The notes below the pieces were generated by a model. The model was given only the letters and a program-made list of their open reading frames with translations. It was not told where the DNA came from and made no database searches. A stretch of DNA of 64,000 bases. Source: Pseudomonas migulae NBRC 103157. Lineage in GTDB: Bacteria > Pseudomonadota > Gammaproteobacteria > Pseudomonadales > Pseudomonadaceae. The first letter of the stretch is position 1, and the number at the start of each line of letters is the position of its first letter. Positions 27,702-35,896 of this stretch are shown piece by piece. The stretch spans positions 1 to 64,000 of the forward strand of contig NZ_BDAG01000034.1 of NCBI RefSeq assembly GCF_002091715.1, read 5' to 3'. The position numbers and the translations under genes are program-made.

Positions 27702-28406
27702 ATGAAACCGATTCAGCTGCCCCTAGGTGTGCGTCTGCGTGATGACGCTACCTTTATCAATTACTACCCAGGCGCCAATGCCGCTGCACTCGGCTATGTC
27801 GAGCGGCTGTGCGAAGCCGACGCCGGCTGGACCGAGAGCCTGATTTACCTCTGGGGCAAGCACGGGGTAGGGCGTACGCATTTGTTGCAGGCAGCCTGCT
27901 TGCGCTTCGAGCAGATGGGTGAGCCGGCGGTGTATCTGCCACTGGCCGAGTTGATGGATCGCGGCACCGAAATTCTCGACAACCTCGAACAGTACGAACT
28001 GGTCTGCCTGGATGATCTGCAGGCGGTTGCTGGCAAGGCGGACTGGGAAGAGGCGTTGTTCCATCTGTTCAATCGCCTGCGTGACAGCGGTCGGCGCCTG
28101 CTGATTGCAGCATCGACGTCACCGCGCGAATTGCCGGTGAAGCTGGCGGACCTGAAATCCCGTCTCACGCTGGCACTGATCTTCCAGATGCGACCGCTGT
28201 CCGACGAAGACAAATTGCGCGCCCTTCAACTGCGTGCGTCTCGTCGTGGATTGCACCTGACCGATGAAGTCGGGCATTTTATTCTGACCCGTGGCACTCG
28301 CAGCATGAGTGCGCTTTTCGAGCTGCTTGAGCGTCTCGATCAGGCCTCCCTTCAAGCTCAGCGCAAGCTGACCATTCCGTTTCTGAAGGAGACTCTGGGC
28401 TGGTAA
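27702..28406 (+). CDS. hda: DnaA regulatory inactivator Hda
   Basis: Promotes hydrolysis of DnaA-bound ATP after replication starts, working with the sliding clamp. The 234-residue AAA+ protein has the clamp-binding motif IQLPLGV at residues 4-10, the ATP-binding LWGKHGVGRTHLLQA (about 50-64, with Arg where Walker A usually has Lys, as known in Hda) and the Walker B-like LVCLDDLQAV. The 230-bp gap before it shows no gene. Confidence 0.93.
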   Translation: MKPIQLPLGVRLRDDATFINYYPGANAAALGYVERLCEADAGWTESLIYLWGKHGVGRTHLLQAACLRFEQMGEPAVYLPLAELMDRGTEILDNLEQYELVCLDDLQAVAGKADWEEALFHLFNRLRDSGRRLLIAASTSPRELPVKLADLKSRLTLALIFQMRPLSDEDKLRALQLRASRRGLHLTDEVGHFILTRGTRSMSALFELLERLDQASLQAQRKLTIPFLKETLGW

Positions 28407-28619
28407 AAGCCAAGCCCTGCAAGGTTTTTGGCATTTTTCAGGCGCCAAAAAGTGCGCTTTCCTACGGGGTGTAGGTCGCGCAAGCGTCTAAATGGGGCTT
28501 AAGCGCTTAGATGGAAACGCGAAACCGGAAAGTCACATAAAGTTCGATTGAATTTGCAAATGAGGATGATAGCGGGCATAGTCTCGGCTTCTTTACAACT
28601 ATCAGCCACGGTCGTGCCC

Positions 28620-29246
28620 ATGCTAAATCGCTTTGCACCCCTCGTGCCTCTCGCACTCGTCACCCTGTTGTTCGGTTGCGCTGCCCACTCTCCAGTGTCG
28701 GAGCAAGCGCCTCAACAGCAGGTTAAAAATTCTGTTACTGCGCAATCCTCTTCCGTTCTTTTCCAGGAAGAGCTGGCCACCGATAAAGAACTGGCAGACT
28801 TCGCTGACGGCAAGTCCTACCAGCTTCCGGTTCTGGCCGACAGCATCCTCGAACGTGGCATGTCCCTGATCGGTACCCGTTACCGTTTCGGCGGCACCTC
28901 CGAGGCTGGCTTCGATTGCAGCGGTTTCATCGGTTATCTGTTCCGTGAAGAAGCCGGCATGAACCTGCCGCGTTCCACTCGCGAAATGATCAACGTGGAC
29001 GCGCCGCTGGTTGCTCGTAGCGCGCTCAAACCGGGCGATCTGCTGTTCTTCGCCACCAACGGCCGTCGCGGTCGTGTCAGTCACGCGGGGATCTACCTCG
29101 GTGACAACCAGTTCATCCACTCCAGCAGCCGCAAAAGCGGTGGTGTCCGGGTCGATAGCCTGGGCGACAGCTACTGGAGCAAGACCTTCATTGAAGCCAA
29201 GCGCGCACTCGCGATGGCCCCGACCGTGGTCACGGCTCGCAAGTAA
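28620..29246 (+). CDS. NlpC/P60-family cysteine peptidase, lipoprotein (first of pair)
   Basis: A predicted cell-wall endopeptidase anchored by a lipidated Cys. MLNRFAPLVPLALVTLLFGC is a lipoprotein signal peptide with the lipobox LFGC. A 60-residue polar spacer follows, then the C40 domain: Cys100 in FDCSGFIGYLF and His155 in VSHAGIYLG, with the polar third residue downstream. It has no strong ribosome binding site at the chosen ATG. It is paralogous to the next gene but has a longer spacer. Confidence 0.88.
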   Translation: MLNRFAPLVPLALVTLLFGCAAHSPVSEQAPQQQVKNSVTAQSSSVLFQEELATDKELADFADGKSYQLPVLADSILERGMSLIGTRYRFGGTSEAGFDCSGFIGYLFREEAGMNLPRSTREMINVDAPLVARSALKPGDLLFFATNGRRGRVSHAGIYLGDNQFIHSSSRKSGGVRVDSLGDSYWSKTFIEAKRALAMAPTVVTARK

Positions 29247-29336
29247 TGCATCAACTTGTCGCCACTTCAGTGGCGACAAAAAGCCTCTCTGCAACAGAGT
29301 AGGCGGACAGTTTGTAAGGCGAACTTAAAGTCTTAC

Positions 29337-29364
29337 TTGAAGTTTGCCGCATAGCCGCTAGAAT
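29337..29364 (+). promoter_or_regulatory. Candidate promoter upstream of the second NlpC/P60 gene
   Basis: TTGAAG (29337-29342) and TAGAAT (29359-29364), 16 bp apart, predict a transcription start near 29371. That is only 14 nt before the terminator-like stem at 29385. Confidence 0.5.
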
Positions 29365-29384
29365 CCTGATCTATTATTGATGGC

Positions 29385-29420
29385 AAACCGCCTGCGTCCT
29401 GCGCAGGCGGTTTTCTTTTC
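29385..29420 (+). terminator. Terminator or attenuator in the second NlpC/P60 leader
   Basis: A perfect 12-bp stem AAACCGCCTGCG/CGCAGGCGGTTT with a 5-nt loop is followed by TCTTTTCT. It lies about 50 nt before the start codon. A second hairpin, TTTTCTGCC/GGCAGAAAA (29416-29438), overlaps the T-tract, so the two structures may compete. Confidence 0.7.
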
Positions 29421-29468
29421 TGCCCTGTCGGCAGAAAAAAGCCGCAGCCAGATCAGGATGTTCTGCTT

Positions 29469-30005
29469 ATGACGATGTCGGCCCGCCTCGCACTCATGTT
29501 CTTCGCAGCGCTGCTCAGCGCCTGCGCCAGCCGTACACCGCCGCCTGCGCCGGTGGTTCGCGCGCCGATTGTCTTCGGTTCACCCCAACCTTTTTCGCCT
29601 GAGGCCGAAGATGTGCTGTTTCGCGCGTTGGGCCTGGTCGGCACGCCTTATCGCTGGGGCGGCAATACGCCCGATTCCGGGTTCGATTGCAGCGGCCTGA
29701 TCGGTTACGTCTACCGTGACGTCACCGGCATCTCTCTGCCGCGCACTACCCGCGAGATGATCAGCATGCAAGCGGCCAATGTCGGCAAGGAAGGCCTGCA
29801 AACCGGCGACCTGATTTTCTTTGCCACCAATGGCGGCTCTCAGGTCAGCCACGCCGGGATCTACGTCGGTGAAGGCCGCTTCGTCCATGCGCCGGCCACG
29901 GGTGGCACGGTGAAGCTCGACAGCTTGTCCAAAGCTTATTGGCAGAAAGCCTACCTCAGCGCCAAGCGTGTCCTGCAACCTGAGCATCTGGCGCGCAACC
30001 CTTAA
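29469..30005 (+). CDS. NlpC/P60-family cysteine peptidase, lipoprotein (second of pair)
   Basis: A paralogue of the preceding gene with a short linker: signal peptide ending LLSAC, Pro-rich spacer (residues 19-40), then the C40 domain with Cys74 in FDCSGLIGYVY and His128 in VSHAGIYVG. The 178-residue product is near the size of murein endopeptidase MepS/Spr, whose role in opening peptidoglycan cross-links is the best guess. The ATG has AGGA 10 bp upstream. A promoter-terminator arrangement precedes it. Confidence 0.88.
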   Translation: MTMSARLALMFFAALLSACASRTPPPAPVVRAPIVFGSPQPFSPEAEDVLFRALGLVGTPYRWGGNTPDSGFDCSGLIGYVYRDVTGISLPRTTREMISMQAANVGKEGLQTGDLIFFATNGGSQVSHAGIYVGEGRFVHAPATGGTVKLDSLSKAYWQKAYLSAKRVLQPEHLARNP

Positions 30006-30020
30006 TTCGCAGAGGTCGTC

Positions 30021-30692
30021 ATGACCGCTCGGACACTCAATCTCGACGATTCCCTGTATCAATACCTGCTCGACGTTTCCCTGAGGGAAACGCCGCTGCT
30101 CAAGCGTTTGCGCGATGAAACCCAGGCGCTGCCGATGGCACGCTGGCAGGTGGCCCCGGAGCAGGGGCAATTCCTCGCATTGCTAGTGAAACTCACCGGC
30201 GCCAGGCGCTTGCTGGAAGTCGGCACCTTCACCGGTTACAGCGCGTTGTGCATGGCGGCGGCGTTGCCGGAGGACGGTTCACTAATCTGCTGTGACATTC
30301 CTGGTGACTACAACGCCACGGCGCGCAGTTACTGGCAGGAAGCAGGGCTCGCCGAACGAATTGACCTGCGCCTGGCGCCTGCGCTGGAAACCTTGGGTCA
30401 GTTGGATCAGCCCGGACAATTCGATTTGATTTTCATTGATGCCGACAAGGCGAACTATCCAGCCTACCTGGAGCATGCGCTGCGTTTGCTGCGTGGCGGA
30501 GGCCTGGCGGTGTTCGATAACACGCTGTGGAGCGGGCGGGTGCTTGAGCAGAATCCTGAGAGCGAAGACACCCGAGCCATCCAGGCGCTCAATCTCGCCT
30601 TGAAGGATGACTCGCGTGTGGATCTGTCGTTGTTGCCTGTAGGAGACGGTTTAACGCTGTGTCGCAAAAAGGTAGGCACTACACCGATCTAA
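30021..30692 (+). CDS. Class I SAM-dependent O-methyltransferase
   Basis: A 223-residue enzyme of the caffeoyl-CoA/catechol O-methyltransferase-like family. The SAM-binding loop is EVGTFTGYSALCMAA (about 66-80), the metal-binding region is IFIDADKANYPAY (about 139-151), and FDNTLWSG follows. Bacterial members methylate small catechols or adenine-derived compounds; the substrate here is unknown. It begins 15 bp after the NlpC/P60 gene and may be cotranscribed. A REPIN follows the stop. Confidence 0.88.
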   Translation: MTARTLNLDDSLYQYLLDVSLRETPLLKRLRDETQALPMARWQVAPEQGQFLALLVKLTGARRLLEVGTFTGYSALCMAAALPEDGSLICCDIPGDYNATARSYWQEAGLAERIDLRLAPALETLGQLDQPGQFDLIFIDADKANYPAYLEHALRLLRGGGLAVFDNTLWSGRVLEQNPESEDTRAIQALNLALKDDSRVDLSLLPVGDGLTLCRKKVGTTPI

Positions 30693-30784
30693 TGTGGGAG
30701 CGGGCTTGCTCGCGAATGCGTCATAACATTCAACTTCAATGTTGACTGTCGGTCAGCATTCGCGAGCAAGCCCGCTCCCACATT
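30691..30784. repeat. REPIN (inverted REP pair)
   Basis: Perfect 29-bp arms (30691-30719 and 30756-30784), GTGGGAGCGGGCTTGCTCGC class, loop 36 bp. It overlaps the stop codon of the methyltransferase gene and separates it from the convergent dehydrogenase-like gene. Confidence 0.92.
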
Positions 30785-30807
30785 TGTTATGTATTGGCGG
30801 TTCGAGA

Positions 30808-32121
30808 TTACTTCGCCGCAGAAACCCGCCACACCTTGTTCCCCACATCATCGGCCACCAGCAAATCACCCTGCTGATCAATCACCACACCCACCGGCCG
30901 ACCCATGGCTTTCTCTTCGTCATTGAGGAAACCCGTAAGTACATCCACAGGTTGCCCGTTTGGCTTGCCAGCACTGAACGGCACGAATATCACTTTGTAA
31001 CCACTGTGCGGTTTACGGTTCCACGAACCGTGCTGCCCAATGAACGCGCCTTCCTTGAATTGCGCTGGCAGCGAGTTGCCTTCAGCGAACGTCAGGCCCA
31101 GTGACGCGGTGTGCGGGCCGACTGCATAGTCCGGCGCGATGGCTTTGGCGACCAGGTCAGGGTTTTGCGGTTCGACGCGAATGTCGACGTGCTGGCCGTA
31201 ATAGCTGTAAGGCCAGCCGTAGAACCCGCCGTCCTTCACTGAAGTGATGTAGTCCGGCACCAGGTCGCTGCCGATTTCATCCCGTTCGTTCACAGCAGTC
31301 CATAACGCTCCACTCTGCGGTTCCCACGCCATACCGTTGGGGTTGCGCAGGCCGGAGGCGAAGAGCCGGTGATTGCCGGTGGCGCGATCCACTTCCCAGA
31401 TCGCCGCGCGGCCTTCTTCCTGATCCATGCCGTTTTCGGCGACATTGCTGTTGGAACCCACCGTGACGTACAGCTTACTGCCGTCCTTGCTGGCAATGAC
31501 GTTTTTGGTCCAGTGGTGATTCAGCGTACCTCCCGGCAGGTCTACCACTTTGATCGGCTGCGACTTGATGGCCGTGTCGCCATTCTCATAGTGGAAACGC
31601 AGCAAGCGGTCCGTGTCGGCGACATACAGGTCATTGCCGACCAGCGTCATGCCGAAGGGCGAATTGAGGTTTTCCAGAAACACCGTACGGGTGTCGGCGA
31701 TGCCGTCATGATCCTTGTCCCGCAACAGTGTAATGCGGTTCGGGCTCGGCACGGCGGCACCGGCGCGTCCCATGACTTTCTTCATGACCCAGCCTTTAAC
31801 GCCTTTGCCGTCATCGGGTTTTGGCGGCGCGTTGGTTTCGGCGACGAGCACGTCACCGTTCGGCAGCACATACAGCCAGCGCGGGTGATCGAGGCCTTCG
31901 GCGAACGCCGCCACCTGAGTGCCCGCGGCGGCGATGGGTTTGGCACCGTCCGGCCAGCCGATCGCCGGGGCGATGTTCACCGTCGGGATCAGGGTTTTGT
32001 TCGGTTCGGGCAGTTTGGGCGACGGGCCGGTGCCGTCGGAGACTTGCAGTCTGGAGGTTTCGCCGCAGGCGACGAGCCCTCCGGCGAGGACGATGACGAG
32101 AACGAACGGGGGCTTGCGCAT
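30808..32121 (-). CDS. Sorbosone-dehydrogenase-like (PQQ-dependent sugar dehydrogenase fold) lipoprotein
   Basis: A 437-residue secreted lipoprotein: MRKPPFVLVIVLAGGLVAC is the signal with the lipobox LVAC. The body is a beta-propeller of the L-sorbosone dehydrogenase/GSDH family (LDHPRWLYVLPNGDVLVAET, NSPFGM, GLRNPNGMAWEP, GQHGSWNR, GRPVGVVID). The substrate and cofactor use are unknown. The ATG at 32121 is preferred because GGGAAG lies upstream and the signal peptide starts there. It stands alone, convergent with the O-methyltransferase. Confidence 0.85.
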   Translation of the reverse strand: MRKPPFVLVIVLAGGLVACGETSRLQVSDGTGPSPKLPEPNKTLIPTVNIAPAIGWPDGAKPIAAAGTQVAAFAEGLDHPRWLYVLPNGDVLVAETNAPPKPDDGKGVKGWVMKKVMGRAGAAVPSPNRITLLRDKDHDGIADTRTVFLENLNSPFGMTLVGNDLYVADTDRLLRFHYENGDTAIKSQPIKVVDLPGGTLNHHWTKNVIASKDGSKLYVTVGSNSNVAENGMDQEEGRAAIWEVDRATGNHRLFASGLRNPNGMAWEPQSGALWTAVNERDEIGSDLVPDYITSVKDGGFYGWPYSYYGQHVDIRVEPQNPDLVAKAIAPDYAVGPHTASLGLTFAEGNSLPAQFKEGAFIGQHGSWNRKPHSGYKVIFVPFSAGKPNGQPVDVLTGFLNDEEKAMGRPVGVVIDQQGDLLVADDVGNKVWRVSAAK

Positions 32122-32188
32122 GCTGATCTTCCCTAAAAATGCAGTGACCTGATCAGTAGAGAAGCGCAAGCCCGCGATGGTTCAACCG

Positions 32189-32773
32189 TCAGCCGCGGGC
32201 TTCCTTGAACAGCACGGCGATGCCGGGGTGATAGTTGCCCGCTTCATTGCGCAACTTGCGATACGCGTAGGGGAAATACCAGGCGACGGCACAGGTGTGT
32301 TCCTTTTGCAGGTCGTCGACCATGTCCTGGAGTTCTTCCGGGGTAGCGCCGTGCTGGGCTTTTTGCGGTGCAACGAACAGGCAGCCGAGTTTCAGGTCGC
32401 TGGCGTAGCTGATTCGCCTGGCGTCGCTGGTGATATCGGCCAGCGCTTGTGTCAGGTTCAGGCTGTTGACCCGCGGCCAGCGTTGCGTGGCTTGAAGGTA
32501 GGCACGCTCTTCGCTGGTGGCGATGAACAGGTCGGCGCGGGCGTTGCGTTCACCTTCCTCGTTCTGTTTGCGGCTGGGGGTCTGTTGCAGCGTGACCATT
32601 TCCGCCATCCACGCGGCGGCCGAGAGCAAGCCGAGGTTGGCTTTTTCGTCGTACCAGTAAGGCGTGTCATTATCGCCGCGCACGGCGTTATAACGGTCGA
32701 TACAGTCAAACCAGCGTTCGAGAACCGGGCGCAGGAATTCCAGCTTCGGATTGCTGATGATCATGCCTTGCAT
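32189..32773 (-). CDS. Unrecognised cytosolic protein upstream of the cobalamin genes
   Basis: No family is recognised. The 194-residue protein (from MQGMIISNPK) is mixed alpha/beta, Leu- and Glu-rich, has no signal peptide or membrane segment, and contains WFDCIDRYNAVRGDND and YWYDEKANLGLLSAAAW. The start is chosen for an AAGGG element about 8 bp upstream. It is divergent from the riboswitch-led cob genes, so its link to cobalamin is only positional. Confidence 0.65.
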   Translation of the reverse strand: MQGMIISNPKLEFLRPVLERWFDCIDRYNAVRGDNDTPYWYDEKANLGLLSAAAWMAEMVTLQQTPSRKQNEEGERNARADLFIATSEERAYLQATQRWPRVNSLNLTQALADITSDARRISYASDLKLGCLFVAPQKAQHGATPEELQDMVDDLQKEHTCAVAWYFPYAYRKLRNEAGNYHPGIAVLFKEARG

Positions 32774-32941
32774 GTGGCTTACCCTTGTTATTGTGATGTG
32801 GGGTTGTGGCTCTTTGATATCACTGCTGGAAGTGTGGCACAAGATTGGCGTCAGTAAATTGATCAGCGGCAGTTATTCGCCCGACGGCGTCCCGGCTTTA
32901 ATTGACGCTCCACCCCCAACCCTCTAACCTTCGCGGCTTGT

Positions 32942-33155
32942 TTCAGGTGCTCTGTGACCTTGGTCGACAGAGTGAAACAGGGAAGCCGGTGAGTGCGTTC
33001 GTTCAATTCAGGAACAATCACGATTCCGGCGCTGCCCCCGCAACGGTAAATGAGTGAAGACTGAGCATTTTTGCCACTGTGTCGATACCGGCATGGGAAG
33101 GCGCGCAGTCAGGCGAAACGCCGCTCATGAGCCCGGAGACCGGCCTGATCCATCC
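32942..33155 (+). promoter_or_regulatory. Cobalamin riboswitch
   Basis: Hallmarks appear in the usual order: GAAACAGGGAAGCCGGTG (32974-32991), GCTGCCCCCGCAACGGTAA (33031-33049) and the B12 box AGCCCGGAGACCGGCCTG (33130-33147). It lies directly upstream of cobO and should lower expression of the cob genes when adenosylcobalamin is high. Together with flanking sequence it explains the 470-bp gap; the exact expression-platform hairpin was not resolved. Confidence 0.95.
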
Positions 33156-33243
33156 AGCGGCATCACGGTGGGCGATGCCAGGCTTCTTGCCGTCTATTCT
33201 TGTGCCTGCCCGCCGTTATCCAGCCTCAACGGAGAGCTCCCCC

Positions 33244-33855
33244 ATGACTGATACTCCCGATCGTGACGAACGCCATCTGGCGCGCATGCTGCGTAAAAAA
33301 GCCGTGATCGACGAACGCATCGCCAATTCGCCGAATGAATGCGGCCTGCTGCTGGTGCTGACCGGCAATGGCAAAGGCAAAAGCAGCTCGGCGTTCGGCA
33401 TGCTCGCCCGCTCCATGGGCCACGGCATGCAGTGCGGCGTGGTGCAGTTCATCAAGGGCCGCAACAGCACGGGCGAAGAACTGTTTTTCCGGCGCTTTCC
33501 CGAGCAGGTGCGTTTTCATGTGATGGGCGAGGGCTTTACCTGGGAAACCCAGGACCGCCAGCGTGACATCGCCGCCGCCGAAGCCGCCTGGGCCGTTTCC
33601 CGTGAATTGTTGCGTGATCCGTCGGTCGGTCTGGTGGTGCTGGATGAATTGAACATCGCCCTCAAGCACGGTTACCTCGATCTTGATCAGGTGCTCAGCG
33701 ACTTGCAGGCGCGTCCGCCAATGCAGCACGTGGTCGTCACCGGCCGCGGCGCCAAGCCGGAAATGATCGAACTGGCCGACACCGTCACTGAAATGGGCGT
33801 CATCAAGCACGCCTTCCAGGCCGGGATCAAAGCGCAAAAAGGCGTCGAGCTGTGA
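33244..33855 (+). CDS. cobO: Corrinoid adenosyltransferase (CobO/BtuR type)
   Basis: Transfers the adenosyl group of ATP to cob(I)yrinic acid a,c-diamide, or to cobalamin in salvage. The 203-residue protein has the P-loop GNGKGKSS (41-48) and the family sequences QFIKGRNSTGEE and LDELNIALKHGYL. The start is fixed by a GGAGAG site and the end of the riboswitch region. It is the first gene of the cob run and overlaps cobB by 4 bp (GTGA). The symbol follows the aerobic-pathway naming used in Pseudomonas. Confidence 0.95.
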   Translation: MTDTPDRDERHLARMLRKKAVIDERIANSPNECGLLLVLTGNGKGKSSSAFGMLARSMGHGMQCGVVQFIKGRNSTGEELFFRRFPEQVRFHVMGEGFTWETQDRQRDIAAAEAAWAVSRELLRDPSVGLVVLDELNIALKHGYLDLDQVLSDLQARPPMQHVVVTGRGAKPEMIELADTVTEMGVIKHAFQAGIKAQKGVEL

Positions 33856-35249
33856 ATCAGCCCCGTCATTGCCCGGCGGTCTTGATTGCCGCGCCGGCCT
33901 CCGGTCAGGGCAAGACCACCGTCACTGCCGCGCTGGCCCGTTTGCATCGCAATCAGGGGCGCAAGGTGCGCGTGTTCAAATGCGGCCCGGACTTTCTCGA
34001 TCCGATGATTCTCGAGCGCGCCAGCGGTGCGCCGGTCTATCAACTGGACATGTGGATGGTCGGCGAGCAGGAAAGTCGTCGACTGTTGTGGGAAGCCGCC
34101 GGCGAAGCGGATCTGATCCTGATCGAAGGTGTCATGGGCTTGTTCGACGGCATGCCTTCCAGCGCTGACCTGGCGCGGCATTTCGGTGTGCCGGTGCTCG
34201 GGGTGATCGACGGCACGGCGATGGCGCAGACCTTCGGTGCGCTGGCGTTGGGGTTGGCGAAGTATCAGCCGGACCTGCCGTTCGCCGGAGTGCTGGCCAA
34301 CCGTGTGGGCACTTTGCGCCATGCGCAATTGCTTGAAGGCAGCCTCACTGAAGGCTTGCGCTGGTACGGCGCGTTGTCCCGGGAAACCGGGATTGAATTG
34401 CCGAGTCGGCACCTCGGCCTGGTCCAGGCCAGTGAATTGAACGATCTCGATCTGCGCCTGGATGCGGCGGCCGATGCCTTGGCCAGCAGTTGCGAAGTCG
34501 CGCTGCCACCCGCAGTGGAATTCGCTGCGCCTGACGTGATCGCCGCCGAGCCGTTGTTGGCCGGTGTGCGAATTGCCGTGGCCCGCGACGAAGCCTTCGC
34601 ATTCACCTACGGCGCAAGTCTGGACTTGCTGCGAGCCATGGGTGCCGAGTTGCTGTTTTTCTCGCCGATCCGCGACGCGCAATTGCCGGAGGCTGACAGC
34701 CTCTATCTGCCGGGCGGTTACCCGGAGTTACACCATGTGGCGCTGGCGCAGAACGCCCCGATGCTCAATGCCATCCGCGCTCACCACGCGGCGGGCAAGC
34801 CATTGTTGGCCGAGTGTGGCGGGATGTTGTATTTGCTCGATTCGTTGACCGATGTCGAAGGTACTCGCGCAGAGCTGGTCGGTTTGCTGGCCGGTGACGC
34901 GGTGATGCAGAAACGGCTGGCGGCACTGGCGTTGCAGGCGGTCGAGTTACCCGAAGGTTCGCTGCGTGGGCATACCTATCACCATTCGTTGACCAGTACC
35001 GAACTTGAGCCGATTGCCCGTGGCCTGAGCCCTAACGGCGGGCGGGGTGCGGAAGCGGTTTATCGTGAGGGGCGGATGACGGCTTCCTACGTGCATTTTT
35101 ATTTTCCGTCCAATCCGACGGCTGTTGCCGCGTTGTTTGCGCCTGACCGTGAGGACGCCATCGCGAACACGTCGAATCGTCGCACCGTCGCTCCCACACT
35201 GGATCACCTAACCCCTGTGGGAGCGGGCTTGCTCGCGAAGAGGCCATGA
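33852..35249 (+). CDS. cobB: Hydrogenobyrinate/cobyrinate a,c-diamide synthase
   Basis: Amidates the a and c side chains of the corrin using glutamine and ATP. N-terminal dethiobiotin-synthetase-like domain with P-loop APASGQGKTT (14-23); C-terminal class I glutaminase with Cys322 in LLAECGGMLY. It starts with GTG overlapping cobO. The usual end, near SNPTAVAALFAP at residue 431, is followed by 34 extra residues. The last ten (VGAGLLAKRP) are a translated REP sequence, so the tail looks acquired by repeat insertion. Confidence 0.94.
   Translation: MNQPRHCPAVLIAAPASGQGKTTVTAALARLHRNQGRKVRVFKCGPDFLDPMILERASGAPVYQLDMWMVGEQESRRLLWEAAGEADLILIEGVMGLFDGMPSSADLARHFGVPVLGVIDGTAMAQTFGALALGLAKYQPDLPFAGVLANRVGTLRHAQLLEGSLTEGLRWYGALSRETGIELPSRHLGLVQASELNDLDLRLDAAADALASSCEVALPPAVEFAAPDVIAAEPLLAGVRIAVARDEAFAFTYGASLDLLRAMGAELLFFSPIRDAQLPEADSLYLPGGYPELHHVALAQNAPMLNAIRAHHAAGKPLLAECGGMLYLLDSLTDVEGTRAELVGLLAGDAVMQKRLAALALQAVELPEGSLRGHTYHHSLTSTELEPIARGLSPNGGRGAEAVYREGRMTASYVHFYFPSNPTAVAALFAPDREDAIANTSNRRTVAPTLDHLTPVGAGLLAKRP
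35217..35240 (+). repeat. REP sequence inside the cobB coding end
   Basis: A GTGGGAGCGGGCTTGCTCGC-class REP is read in frame as the last codons of cobB. A degraded partner, with GCTCCCACACTGGATC, lies at about 35189-35204, so this was probably once a REPIN. Confidence 0.88.
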
Positions 35250-35896
35250 CCGACAACGCATTCAGTCCGGCCGAACGGGAGGCGGTGTATCGCGCGATAG
35301 CCGAGCGCCGAGACATGCGCCACTTCAGCGGCGGCACCGTCGAACCCGAGTTGCTCCGGCGCCTGCTCGAAGCCGCGCATCAGGCCCCAAGCGTCGGCCT
35401 GATGCAGCCCTGGCGATTCATCCGCATCAGCGATCGCGCCCTGCGCGGAAAGATCCAGTTGCTGGTGGAAGAAGAACGCATCCGCACCGCCGAAGCCCTC
35501 GGCGAACGCACCGACGAATTCATGAGGCTGAAAGTCGAAGGCATCAACGATTGCGCAGAAGTGTTGGTCGCTGCGCTGATGGACGATCGTGAACGCCACA
35601 TTTTCGGTCGCCGGACCTTGCCGGAAATGGACATGGCCTCGCTGTCCTGCGCAATCCAGAACCTGTGGCTGGCGTCCCGTGCCGAAGGACTCGGCATGGG
35701 CTGGGTCTCTTTATTCGAACCGCAAGCCCTGGCCGACCTGCTGGGGTTGCCCGTCGGAGCCAAGCCCTTGGCGATTCTTTGCCTCGGGCCGGTCAAGGAA
35801 TTCTATCCGGCGCCGATGCTGGTACTCGAAGGCTGGGCGCAGGCGCGTCCGCTAAGTGAATTGCTGTATGAGAATTTTTGGGGAGTGAGTCAATGA
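35246..35896 (+). CDS. bluB: 5,6-dimethylbenzimidazole synthase
   Basis: An oxygen-dependent nitroreductase-fold enzyme that cleaves reduced FMN to make the lower ligand of cobalamin. The 216-residue protein has the FMN phosphate/ring contacts ERRDMRHF near residue 20, SVGLMQPW and SRAEGLGMGWVSLFEP. The ATG overlaps the cobB stop (ATGA), and its ribosome binding site GAAGAGG is made by the end of the REP. It overlaps cbiB by 4 bp. Its presence means this cluster can make the base itself. Confidence 0.94.
   Translation: MTDNAFSPAEREAVYRAIAERRDMRHFSGGTVEPELLRRLLEAAHQAPSVGLMQPWRFIRISDRALRGKIQLLVEEERIRTAEALGERTDEFMRLKVEGINDCAEVLVAALMDDRERHIFGRRTLPEMDMASLSCAIQNLWLASRAEGLGMGWVSLFEPQALADLLGLPVGAKPLAILCLGPVKEFYPAPMLVLEGWAQARPLSELLYENFWGVSQ

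Noticed and set aside
27850..27900. Hda Walker A with Arg instead of Lys, taken as a defect
   Set aside because: Known Hda proteins have a GRT/GRS form at this place, so it is a family feature rather than decay.
32189..32773. A cobalamin pathway enzyme
   Set aside because: Only its position suggests this. It is divergent from the riboswitch-controlled genes and has no cob-family motif.
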